A DNA stretch of 64,000 nt from Mailhella massiliensis. Lineage in GTDB: Bacteria > Desulfobacterota > Desulfovibrionia > Desulfovibrionales > Desulfovibrionaceae. The notes beneath the pieces are model-generated. The model had not been told where the DNA came from and made no database searches. It was given only the letters and a program-made list of their open reading frames with translations. Below are positions 8,382 through 16,470 of this stretch, piece after piece; the first letter of the stretch is position 1, and every line of letters begins with the position of its first letter. Location: assembly GCF_900155525.1 (NCBI RefSeq), contig NZ_LT706940.1:55689-119688 (forward strand), written 5' to 3'. The position numbers and the translations under genes were made by a program.

Positions 8382-9569
8382 ATGGAAACCGTTTTTCTGA
8401 AAAAAGGCGAAGACCGCCGCCTGCGCGCAGGCCACCTCTGGGTGTTCAGCAACGAAATCGACGTAAGGCGTTCCCCTCTTTCCTCCTTTACTCCCGGGCA
8501 GAACGTGCTTGTGGCCGACTGCGGGGGCCGCATTCTCGGCACAGGCTACGTCAACCCCGCTTCGCTCATCGCCGTGCGCATGGTGAGCCGCAAGGCGGAG
8601 GAGGCGCTGGATGCCGATCTGCTGCGCCGCCGCCTCACCGACGCCCTCGCCCTGCGCGAACGCATGTTCTCCCGTCCCTTCTACCGCCTCTGCCACGGAG
8701 AGGGCGATTTTCTGCCCGGTCTTGTGGCGGACCGACACGGCGACCACATCGTCTGCCAGATCACCACGGCGGGGATGGACTCCCATACCGAAGAACTGCT
8801 CTCCGTACTGAACGACATGCTGCATCCCGCCTCCGTTCTGCTGGACAACGACGTGGCCTCCCGCGATCTGGAAGGGCTGGAACGCTTCCAGAAAAGCGCC
8901 CTCGGCGACGTTCCCGACGAAACAGAGATTGAAGAAAACGGCATGACCTACGCCCTGCCGCTCAGGGGCGGACAGAAAACCGGCTGGTTCTACGATCAGC
9001 GGGTAAACCGCGCCGCGCTTACGCCCTTCGTTGAGGCCGCACCCGGCTGCCATGTGCTGGATGCCTTCTGCTATGCCGGGGGCTTCGGCGCGCTGGCGGC
9101 AAAAAAAGGCGCAGGCAGAGTGAGCTTCTTAGACGCCTCCGCCCAGGCTCTTTCCTACGCCCGGAAAAACGGCGAAGCCGCAGGAGCCGAAGTGGAAACC
9201 CTTCAGGGCGACGCCCTTACCCTGCTTGCGGATCTCCGGCGCGAGGGCCGCACCTTCGACATCGTCTGCCTCGATCCTCCGGCCTTCATCAAGCGCAAGA
9301 AGGACGCGCGTCAGGGCCTTGAAGCGTATGCCCGCGTCAATGAACTGGGGCTCGACCTCGTCAGGCCCGGCGGAATGCTCATGACCTGCTCCTGCTCCCA
9401 TCATCTGGAAGCCGACGCCCTGCGCGCCGCCGTCACACGGGCTGCGGCAAAACGCCGCAGAAACGCCCGCCTGCTCTTCCAGGGCTTCCAGGGGCCGGAT
9501 CACCCCATACACCCGGCCATGCCGGAAACGGCCTACCTCAAGGCCTTCCTGTTCCATCTTCCGGCATAG
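8382..9569 (+). CDS. Class I rRNA large-subunit methyltransferase (RlmI-like, PUA domain)
   Basis: A 395-residue protein with an N-terminal PUA domain (about 1-75, GHLWVFSNEID), a linker domain and a Rossmann methyltransferase domain (about 205-395). SAM-binding motif I is VLDAFCYAGGFGALAA and the catalytic region contains DPPAFIKRKKD and TCSCSHH, the latter holding the Cys used by m5C methyltransferases of the RlmI/RlmK group. It probably makes m5C in 23S rRNA (position 1962 in E. coli numbering). A terminator follows. Confidence 0.9.
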   Translation: METVFLKKGEDRRLRAGHLWVFSNEIDVRRSPLSSFTPGQNVLVADCGGRILGTGYVNPASLIAVRMVSRKAEEALDADLLRRRLTDALALRERMFSRPFYRLCHGEGDFLPGLVADRHGDHIVCQITTAGMDSHTEELLSVLNDMLHPASVLLDNDVASRDLEGLERFQKSALGDVPDETEIEENGMTYALPLRGGQKTGWFYDQRVNRAALTPFVEAAPGCHVLDAFCYAGGFGALAAKKGAGRVSFLDASAQALSYARKNGEAAGAEVETLQGDALTLLADLRREGRTFDIVCLDPPAFIKRKKDARQGLEAYARVNELGLDLVRPGGMLMTCSCSHHLEADALRAAVTRAAAKRRRNARLLFQGFQGPDHPIHPAMPETAYLKAFLFHLPA

Positions 9570-9598
9570 ACCGACGCTCTTTTCCGCCCGCAAGGACG

Positions 9599-9634
9599 AA
9601 AGGCCCCGAGCCACGACGGCACGGGGCCTTTTTC
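9599..9634 (+). terminator. Terminator after the rRNA methyltransferase gene
   Basis: Stem AAAGGCCCCG / CGGGGCCTTT with a 13-base loop, followed by TTTC. Confidence 0.85.
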
Positions 9635-9741
9635 ATTCCCTGCCGGGGATGCTTGCCGCTGAGGACGTTTTTCTATACCGTGAAGACGCGCATATCCCGC
9701 GCAAAACATTCCGACAGTTTGCCGGCACAAGAGGTTCCGCC

Positions 9742-10893
9742 ATGTCTTCCATTCAGGCTACCCGTATGCTCACCCCTGGCCCCACGCCCATCCCCGACCG
9801 TGTCCGACTTGCCATGGCCGCGCCCCTGCCGCATCACCGCAAGGACGCGTTCAAGACCGTTCTGGCCGAAAATCAGGTCATGCTGAAGAAGCTCTTCTGC
9901 ACGTCCTCCCCGGTCATTCCCCTGGCATGCTCCGGCACCGGCGGCATGACGGCCGCGGCCTTCAACCTCTTCTCGCCCGGCGAAAAGGTGCTCGTGGCCA
10001 CGGCGGGCTATTTCGGCAACCGATGGCTGGACATCGTGAAGATGCGCGGCCTTGAAGCCGTGGTGCTTTCCAAAAATGCGGGGGAATCCTTCGATCCTGA
10101 AGAAATCCGCGCCCTGCTGGACGCCGATCCCGCCATACGCGGCGTGTTCATGCAGATTTCCGAAACGTCCACCGGCGTGCTGCATCCCGTGAAGGAAGTG
10201 GCTGCCGTCATCCGCGAAAGGGATGTGCTTCTGGTGGCCGACGGCATTTCCGCCGTTTCCATCTCCCCTGTGGACATGGATGCCTGGGGCATCGACTGCC
10301 TCATCACCGGTTCGCAGAAGGGACTCATGCTGCCCCCCGGCCTGGCCTTCATCGCCCTTTCTCCCCGCGCCTGGAAAAAGGCCGAAAGCGTCGCCCCCCA
10401 GTGCTACTATTTCGACCTCGTGCAGGAGAAGGCCAACTGCGAAAAGAACCAGACGCACTACACCTCGCCCATCAGTCTGCTCGTGGGACTGCATGAAGCG
10501 CTGACCATGCTGCTGGAATTCGGCATGGACAATATCTTCAAAAAACAGTGGGCTCTTACGCAGATGGCCAGAACCGGGCTTTCCGCCATGGGCATGGATC
10601 TCTTCGTCAAGGAAGAAGGCCGCTATACCTGGGGTCTGACCAGCATTCTCATGCCCGACTCCATGCCCGCAAGCCCCATTGTGGCCAGGGCCTTCAAGGA
10701 CTGCGGCGTCATTCTCACCGCAGGTCAGGGCAATCTCAAGGAAAAGGTCATCCGCCTCGCCCACATGGGCTGGGTGGACTGGGCCGATCTTGCCGCAGGT
10801 CTGCACGCCCTTGCCTGGAGCCTGCCGGAAAAGCCGGAAGGCGCCTACCTGGAAAAGGCTCTGGAAGCCTACCACAAGGCTCTCGGCGAATAA
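9742..10893 (+). CDS. Class V aminotransferase (alanine/serine-glyoxylate type)
   Basis: A 383-residue PLP enzyme beginning MSSIQATRMLTPGPTPIPDRV, the opening typical of the alanine-glyoxylate/serine-glyoxylate aminotransferase and aminoethylphosphonate-like branch. The PLP lysine is in ITGSQKGLMLPPGLAF; the phosphate-binding GTGGMTAA loop and the C-terminal substrate Arg segment (IRLAHMGW) are present. Likely reaction is transamination between an amino acid and a 2-oxo acid. The ATG 9742 follows a purine-rich AAGAGG site. No neighbour reveals the pathway. Confidence 0.88.
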   Translation: MSSIQATRMLTPGPTPIPDRVRLAMAAPLPHHRKDAFKTVLAENQVMLKKLFCTSSPVIPLACSGTGGMTAAAFNLFSPGEKVLVATAGYFGNRWLDIVKMRGLEAVVLSKNAGESFDPEEIRALLDADPAIRGVFMQISETSTGVLHPVKEVAAVIRERDVLLVADGISAVSISPVDMDAWGIDCLITGSQKGLMLPPGLAFIALSPRAWKKAESVAPQCYYFDLVQEKANCEKNQTHYTSPISLLVGLHEALTMLLEFGMDNIFKKQWALTQMARTGLSAMGMDLFVKEEGRYTWGLTSILMPDSMPASPIVARAFKDCGVILTAGQGNLKEKVIRLAHMGWVDWADLAAGLHALAWSLPEKPEGAYLEKALEAYHKALGE

Positions 10894-10907
10894 GCCCGCC
10901 CGTCATG

Positions 10908-10939
10908 AAAAAAGGCCGGAACTCGTTCCGGCCTTTTTT
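10908..10939. terminator. Bidirectional terminator
   Basis: AAAAAAGGCCGGAAC / TTCCGGCCTTTTTT with a short loop, between the convergent aminotransferase and TSUP genes; T runs on both strands. Confidence 0.9.
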
Positions 10940-10956
10940 GTGCGGGTCAAAAACCT

Positions 10957-11685
10957 TCAGCGAAAAAGCATGAACACGCCTGTGAACACGCACAGAAAAG
11001 CGATGGATGTTTTCAGAAGAGCGGTATTCATGCTGCGCGCCGCGCGTATGCCCGCCCATACGCCCGCGCTCTGCAGCAGCACGGAAAAGAGCGCGACCGG
11101 CCAGTCGATCTGGTCGAGAATCATGTTGCCCACGCTCCCGGAAAAGCAGGCGAACATCTGAAAAGGCTGCGCCGCGGCCACCGTGGCCATGGGAGAAAAG
11201 CCCATGACGATCATCATGGGTACGGAAAGCACGGGGCCGCCCATGCCCGTAAGCCCGGCCATGAATCCCACGAAAGCCCCCACAAACAGAAGGTAGCGGA
11301 AACGTCCCTGCGCGCTTTCCATGCTGCGCACGGGACGCGCAGGCCTGAGGGCCGCAAGACCGGAAACGATGATGAGAGCGGCAAGGATGGCGTTCAACGC
11401 CACGGCCCCCACCACATGCTTGGTCAGCGCGCCGAAAAAGCTGAAGATGAGCGCCCCCGCACACTGGGGAAGCACCAGTTCCTTCTTCAGGTTGCCCCGC
11501 CTGTAGTGCAGCCATGTACCCACCGCAGCGGTAAAGAAAAAGCTGCACAGCGCCGTACCCGAGGCCAGAGGAAGCGGCATTCCCGTGCCGTATTCCATGG
11601 CCGGAATGAGCAGAATGCCCCCTATGCTGGTGGCCCCACAGAGAAACCCCACCACCACGAAACTCACCGCAAGAAATATGGTCAT
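10957..11685 (-). CDS. TSUP-family permease (TauE/SafE, sulfite/organosulfonate exporter type)
   Basis: A 242-residue inner-membrane protein with about eight hydrophobic helices and the two TauE/SafE repeats: GFLCGATSIGGILLIPAMEY near the start and VGFMAGLTGMGGPVLSVPMMI in the second half. The family exports sulfite, sulfoacetate and related anions or moves other small organic acids. ATG 11685 has GGGAGGGG in front. It lies about 1.3 kb beyond the isethionate regulator gene, separated by an unrelated DMT gene; a link with sulfite from IslA is possible but not shown. Confidence 0.88.
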   Translation of the reverse strand: MTIFLAVSFVVVGFLCGATSIGGILLIPAMEYGTGMPLPLASGTALCSFFFTAAVGTWLHYRRGNLKKELVLPQCAGALIFSFFGALTKHVVGAVALNAILAALIIVSGLAALRPARPVRSMESAQGRFRYLLFVGAFVGFMAGLTGMGGPVLSVPMMIVMGFSPMATVAAAQPFQMFACFSGSVGNMILDQIDWPVALFSVLLQSAGVWAGIRAARSMNTALLKTSIAFLCVFTGVFMLFR

Positions 11686-12080
11686 CTCCCCTCCCCCGGG
11701 AACTTCTCCGCCCGCACGCAGGCGGGCCGCCCGCGAAAACGGCAGGAACCAGAGATCCTCCGTACCACGGGTTATACCACCATGGAAATTTTTTGTATAT
11801 TTCTATCTTTGTGTGCAATACTGCCTGTGCATTCATGCCTGTTGTTGCAAAAACGCCCCTGTATTTCTCCAGAAAACCCTGATACGAAAGGCGCCGTATC
11901 CTTCCATGAACAGGCTCGGCCTTTGCCGTTCCGCCCCGAAACGGAGCCGCCCGGAGCGCAAGGCCATCCTGCAAAGCGGCAGCATGGTCAGCCATGCCGC
12001 CCCGTTTTTCCGTGCATACGCCGCCCATGGCATGAAACATGCAGGGAAGGTAAGACTCCAACGCAACAGCGGGTTCTGCC
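11686..12080. other. Divergent intergenic region
   Basis: About 395 bases between the divergent TSUP and DMT genes. It contains a T-rich block (about 11785-11820) that may hold promoters for either side, but I see no clear -35/-10 pair and no coding frame with a ribosome site. Confidence 0.4.
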
Positions 12081-12962
12081 ATGACTCTTTTTCTTTCCAC
12101 AGCCTTCTGTCTCACCCTTTTCGCCCTGAACTCCATTTTCTGCCGCGCGGCCCTCGTCATCTGGGATATGGAGCCTCTCCAGTACACCGCCGTGCGGGGC
12201 CTTTCCGCCGCAGCCATGCTGGCCCTGCTCTGCGCCGTTCATCTGGTGCGGGGGCAGAAGGGAGAGGGCTCGGTGTGGAAGCAGGCATGGAAGCAGAGTT
12301 CCTGGCCGGGGGCGCTTTTTCTCTTTCTCTACATGATCTCCTTCTCCCTGGCCTACAAGAACATCCCTTCGGCCGCGGGAACCCTGATCATCAATATTTC
12401 CGTACAGTTCGGCATGATGGGCTGGGGCATGAGCCACGGCCTGCGCCTCACGAAGCGGCAGACGGCCGGGCTCGCCCTGGCTTCTGCCGGTCTGCTGGCG
12501 CTGCTTTCGCCCGGACTTACGGCTCCGCCTCTGGGGGCCTCGCTGCTCATGGTCGTCACGGGCCTTGCCTGGGCCGGATACAGCCTCTGCGGAAGAAAAG
12601 CCTCCTCCGCCTCTCTGGCCACGGCGGGCAATTTCTTCCGCGCCTCCCTCGCCGCGCTTGCCGCAGGCGCTGCCGCCCTTGCTCTGGAAGAAGCCGCGCA
12701 GCCCGAAGCCTACGCCTGCGCGCTGGCGGCGGGGGCGCTGGCCTCCGCCCTCGGCTACATACTCTGGTACGTCATCGTACCGCGCTACAGCCTCACGGGC
12801 GCTTCCGTCATCCAGCTCAGCGTGCCGCTCATCACGGCCGCGCTTGCCGTGATCTTTCTTGCCGAACCCGTCACCCTGCGCCTTGCGCTCTGTTCCGTGC
12901 CCATACTCGGCGGCATCTGCCTCGCTCTGCTTTCCGGTCATTCCCGACAGGAAAAAGATTAA
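12081..12962 (+). CDS. EamA/DMT-superfamily permease
   Basis: A 293-residue membrane protein with about ten helices in two EamA repeats (about 5-135 and 150-285). It shows the DMT pattern LYMISFSLAYKNIPSAAGTLIINISVQFGM, then the second repeat ending SVIQLSVPLITAALAVIFLAE. Substrate unknown. It is convergent with the sigma-54 activator gene: the two stop codons overlap by four bases, so there is no room for a separate terminator and transcription of the two genes may interfere. Confidence 0.9.
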   Translation: MTLFLSTAFCLTLFALNSIFCRAALVIWDMEPLQYTAVRGLSAAAMLALLCAVHLVRGQKGEGSVWKQAWKQSSWPGALFLFLYMISFSLAYKNIPSAAGTLIINISVQFGMMGWGMSHGLRLTKRQTAGLALASAGLLALLSPGLTAPPLGASLLMVVTGLAWAGYSLCGRKASSASLATAGNFFRASLAALAAGAAALALEEAAQPEAYACALAAGALASALGYILWYVIVPRYSLTGASVIQLSVPLITAALAVIFLAEPVTLRLALCSVPILGGICLALLSGHSRQEKD

Positions 12963-14404
12963 ATCACCTTCAGCCCGTGCTTCTCCAGTTCGCGTATCTT
13001 GCGGAACATGGTGCTTCTGTCCATGCGGAGCATTCTGGAGGCCGCCGTCATGTTCCCGGAAAAACGGGCGATGGCGGCGCGCAGCATGCGGCATTCCATC
13101 TCGCGCATGATGTCGTGATAATCCTTCCCCTCGAAGTCGAATTCCTCTTCGGAGGAAACCGGCTTCCGTTCCGACGGCACGGCCTTGATGGGCAGATGAT
13201 GAGCACGCACCACACTTTCCGGGCAGGTGACCACGGCCTCCTGCATCATGCTCTTGAGTTCGCGCACATTGCCGGGCCACTCGTAGGCAAGCAGCAGGCG
13301 TTCCACATCCTCCGCCATGGTCAGAGGTCTGTTGTAACGCCGGGAAAAATACTGGAAGAAAAACTCGGCCAGAGGAAGAATATCGTCCTTTCTCTTTCTC
13401 AGAGGCGGAATATGCAGCACCGCGATTTTCAGGCGGTAGTAAAGGTCGCTGCGGAATTCCCCCCGGCTCACGGCCTTTTCCAGGTCCTTGTTGGTGGCGG
13501 CAACCACGCGCACATCCACATTCTTGGGAGTGTTCGCCCCCACCCGCACGATGACCCCGTCCTGCAGGAAACGCAGAAGCCGCGTCTGCAGCGGCAGGGG
13601 CAGCTCGCCTATCTCGTCGAAAAACAGCGTTCCTCCGGCGGCGGCTTCGATAAGGCCTATGTGGCCGCCCCGGCTTGCGCCGGAAAAGGCCCCGCCGATG
13701 TAGCCGAACAGCTCCGATTCAATGAGATTCGGGGAAATGCTTCCGCAGTCCACCTTGATGAAGGGCTTGTCCGCCCGGCGGCTCATGGTGTGGATGCGCT
13801 GGGCCATGACGTCCTTGCCCACGCCCGTTTCCCCAAGAATGAGAATGGAAATATCCGTCTGCGCCATGATGCGGGCCTTGAAAAGAAAGGCCTCCATGGC
13901 GGAGCTGTATATGAAGTCGCTCCCGTCCTCTCCGGACTGAAGCCCCGCGCTGTTGTTGAGCCGCACAATCGTGTTCAGAAGCTCTCGCTGCTGAGCCAGA
14001 CGGTTTTCCATGCTGACTATGGTACTTATGTCGCGGATGAAGGTGATGCACATGATCACCTTTCCCTCTTTATCGAAAATGGGAAAACCGTCCAGGGAAA
14101 GATGGCGGCCGTTGGAAAGCGTCTGTATTTTGGAAACTGGCCGTGCGGTACTGATGACCTCCGGGTTGACGGCCACGTCGAAAATACCTTCGGCCACAAT
14201 ACTCGTCGCCTTCCGGCCCATCATCCACTTTCTGGAAAAGCCGCTCAGTTCCTCGTACTTTTTATTGACGAAAAGGCATGTGGAATCGGCATCGCTTATC
14301 CATATGCCGTCCTGAAAGACGTCGAAAGCCTGTTCTACATATTCAAGAAGTACAGAATCCATGGAGCAAACGACCGTAGGCTGAATTTTTCCACAAAAAA
14401 ACAT
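12959..14404 (-). CDS. Sigma-54-dependent activator with PAS sensor (likely isethionate-operon regulator)
   Basis: A 481-residue regulator. Parts in order: PAS domain (about 20-125), linker helix, AAA+ sigma-54 interaction domain (about 150-390) with Walker A GETGVGKD, the sigma-54 contact loop as GAFSGA (usually GAFTGA), Walker B GGTLFFDEIGE and the PGNVREL segment, then a Fis-type HTH (about 435-481, MTAASRMLRMDRSTMFRKI). It hydrolyses ATP to open sigma-54 promoters. The gene is last in the minus-strand run after the isl genes, and a -24/-12 promoter lies before dctP, so it most likely controls that operon. The start is uncertain: ATG 14404 and ATG 14362 both lack a good ribosome site. Confidence 0.9.
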   Translation of the reverse strand: MFFCGKIQPTVVCSMDSVLLEYVEQAFDVFQDGIWISDADSTCLFVNKKYEELSGFSRKWMMGRKATSIVAEGIFDVAVNPEVISTARPVSKIQTLSNGRHLSLDGFPIFDKEGKVIMCITFIRDISTIVSMENRLAQQRELLNTIVRLNNSAGLQSGEDGSDFIYSSAMEAFLFKARIMAQTDISILILGETGVGKDVMAQRIHTMSRRADKPFIKVDCGSISPNLIESELFGYIGGAFSGASRGGHIGLIEAAAGGTLFFDEIGELPLPLQTRLLRFLQDGVIVRVGANTPKNVDVRVVAATNKDLEKAVSRGEFRSDLYYRLKIAVLHIPPLRKRKDDILPLAEFFFQYFSRRYNRPLTMAEDVERLLLAYEWPGNVRELKSMMQEAVVTCPESVVRAHHLPIKAVPSERKPVSSEEEFDFEGKDYHDIMREMECRMLRAAIARFSGNMTAASRMLRMDRSTMFRKIRELEKHGLKVI

Positions 14405-14549
14405 TCTGCAACAATTCCACGTCGTTCACAATCGCTTTTCCCGCCCTCTCCCGTAAGGAAAGGGCCGCTGCAAAAACGGGCTTTCGTCCTTTTCCGCGGC
14501 GGCCCCGGCGACCTTGCCCATGTCTGCGGACAGCCGTCCGCCCTTTGCA

Positions 14550-15389
14550 TCATTCTTCGGAAAGCCCCAGCACCCTGCAGGCATTTTTGTACATCACCTT
14601 CTCGCGCACATCCTCCGGCAGATCCATGGCGGCATAGTGTGCCAGGCACTCGCCCTGTTCCACAAAGGGATGAGCGCTTGCGAAAAGCACCTTGTCGGCA
14701 ATCATGGACTTCATGGCGCTTATGTAGATTTCGCACATGGGAGCAGTCTCATACTCCGAAATGTCCATATACACATTCTTATTGCGATAGCAGGCATAAA
14801 TAGCCTCATGCACGAAGGGATAGCCGCCGTGGCTCATGATGATCTTCAGCTCGGGAAAATCGCGCGCCACCACGTCCACATCGCGCGGGTCGGTGCAGGC
14901 CATCACCGCGCCGGGCACCTGGGGCGGCGGAGCCATGGTGATGAACACCGGCACGCCGAGTTCGCAGCACTTGGCGTACACGGGGTAGTAGCGGGCCTCG
15001 CAGGGACTTATGCGGGCAAGATACGGGTCGGTGGCAATACCCTTCATACCGTACTCGCTGACCACGTTTTCCACCTCGCGCACGGCGTCCATGCCCTTGT
15101 GCGGATCGATGCCCCAGAAGCCGACGAACATGTCGGGATACGCGCGGCAGAACTCCAGGACGCTCCCGTTGTTGTCGGGAAAACCATAGGTCGTTCTGCA
15201 GTCGCGGCCGGTGATGACGCAGCGAGTCACCCCTCTTTCCTCAAGGTCGGCGACGATGCGCTCAAGAGGCTGAGCCTGCCATTTGTCGAAGCCGCTGGCC
15301 TCGCAGCTGGCCTTGAACATGGTGCTGTTTTTAATGCCGTCCAGAATGGCCCCGGTATGGGGCCGGAAACGGAAGTCGATAATCTTCAT
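14550..15389 (-). CDS. Amidohydrolase-fold (amidohydrolase_2) protein in the isethionate operon
   Basis: A 279-residue TIM-barrel protein of the amidohydrolase-2 family, which contains decarboxylases and hydrolases. Usual metal sites look altered: the N-terminal strand reads MKIIDFRFRPHTG where active members have D-x-H-x-H, and the C-terminal strand reads FASAHPF where members have G-S/T-D-x-P. The strand IIMSHGGYPF keeps a His. It may be non-catalytic or use another mechanism. It starts 27 bases after the islB stop with GAGGAA upstream, so it belongs to the operon. Acetaldehyde or a related two-carbon compound is a conceivable ligand, but this is a guess. Confidence 0.82.
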   Translation of the reverse strand: MKIIDFRFRPHTGAILDGIKNSTMFKASCEASGFDKWQAQPLERIVADLEERGVTRCVITGRDCRTTYGFPDNNGSVLEFCRAYPDMFVGFWGIDPHKGMDAVREVENVVSEYGMKGIATDPYLARISPCEARYYPVYAKCCELGVPVFITMAPPPQVPGAVMACTDPRDVDVVARDFPELKIIMSHGGYPFVHEAIYACYRNKNVYMDISEYETAPMCEIYISAMKSMIADKVLFASAHPFVEQGECLAHYAAMDLPEDVREKVMYKNACRVLGLSEE

Positions 15390-15416
15390 CGCAGATTCCT
15401 CATGATGTAAGAACCT

Positions 15417-16355
15417 CTAAAGGGCCTCGTTCACGCCGCGTTCCTCATCCACGACATGCTGAAAGCGCTGGGCGACCCCTGCGGGAAGGGAAACGTCGCC
15501 CATGGGGTATTCCCTGCCCAGAAACATGTATTTCTGCGTACCCAGCCGGTGGTAGGGCAACGCCTCATAGGAAACATTGGCATATCCTTTGAGCAGCCGC
15601 CCGATTTCCCGCGCCGTTTCCATGGTATCGTTGAAGCCGGGAACCACCGGCGTGCGCACCAGCACGGGCTTGTCGGGAAATGTCTCCAGAAGCTTCTTCA
15701 GATTGGAAAGGATGAGCTCGTTGCCCACGCCCGTACCCCATCGGTGCCTTTCCGTATCGGTATGCTTGACGTCGAACAGAATATTGTTGAGGTGCGGCGC
15801 GGCCTCCTCCAGCGTTTCCCACGGAACGCAGCCGCAGGTTTCCACCGCGGTCTTGATGCGGCGCCTGCGCGCTTCACGCAGAAGCGCGAGCGCGAAATCC
15901 TTCTGCAGCAGAGGTTCGCCGCCGGAAATGGTCATGCCGCCGCCGGAGCGGGAATAAAAAATGGCATCCTGCGCCACCACGCCGAGCACATCCTCCACGG
16001 TACGGACTTTGCCGTACGCAATGAGACTCTGCGCAGGGCAGGCACGGGCGCAGGCAATGCCTTCACATGCAGCGCAATGCGTGCAGTCGATGGAAAGCGC
16101 GCCGTTTTCGGCACGAATGGAACCATGAGGGCAGGCCGGAATGCAGAAGACGCATTTTGCCGGGGAAATGCATCGCCCGGGATTGAAGGCCATCTGCGGC
16201 CGGGGAGACTGCGATTCCGGGTTGCTGCACCAGCGGCAGGACAGGGGGCAGCCCTTGGTGAACACGATGGTGCGTATGCCCGGCCCGTCGTGTACGGAAT
16301 ATTTCTGGATATTGAACACCACGCCGGTGATCTTTCTGTCTTCAAACGTACTCAT
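15417..16355 (-). CDS. islB: Isethionate sulfite-lyase activating enzyme (radical SAM)
   Basis: A 312-residue glycyl-radical-enzyme activase. The radical SAM motif is Cys36-x3-Cys40-x2-Cys43 (GCPLSCRWCSNPES). An inserted ferredoxin-like domain (about 60-115) has two sets of Cys (CVFCIPACPHG and CTHCAACEGIACARACP) for two auxiliary [4Fe-4S] clusters, as in activases of the eliminase group rather than in PflA. It uses SAM to abstract hydrogen from the glycine of IslA. It lies 115 bases after islA with a hairpin between; ATG 16355 has GAGG in front. Confidence 0.93.
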   Translation of the reverse strand: MSTFEDRKITGVVFNIQKYSVHDGPGIRTIVFTKGCPLSCRWCSNPESQSPRPQMAFNPGRCISPAKCVFCIPACPHGSIRAENGALSIDCTHCAACEGIACARACPAQSLIAYGKVRTVEDVLGVVAQDAIFYSRSGGGMTISGGEPLLQKDFALALLREARRRRIKTAVETCGCVPWETLEEAAPHLNNILFDVKHTDTERHRWGTGVGNELILSNLKKLLETFPDKPVLVRTPVVPGFNDTMETAREIGRLLKGYANVSYEALPYHRLGTQKYMFLGREYPMGDVSLPAGVAQRFQHVVDEERGVNEAL

Positions 16356-16410
16356 GGTAACCTCATGTACCGCTTCGGGGCGGCGGCAAGGCGCCCCGGC
16401 ATTCTGTCAG

Positions 16411-16447
16411 GAAAACCGGCTTCTCCACGGCAGGAAGGAGAAGCCGG
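16411..16447 (-). terminator. Intercistronic hairpin/attenuator between islA and islB
   Basis: Perfect 11-bp stem CCGGCTTCTCC / GGAGAAGCCGG (16416-16426, 16437-16447), 10-base loop, followed on the transcribed minus strand by TTTTC. Because only a short T run follows, partial termination or mRNA end protection is likely, lowering islB relative to islA. Confidence 0.6.
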
Positions 16448-16470
16448 CGGGGACTCAGGCCCCCTGTCTG

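Noticed and set aside
11585..14803. Very long plus-strand open frame (over 1000 codons) across the DMT gene and the antisense of the activator
   Set aside because: Low-stop shadow frame of GC-rich coding DNA; His/Gly/Arg-rich composition, no ribosome site, and it is antisense to a clear sigma-54 activator.
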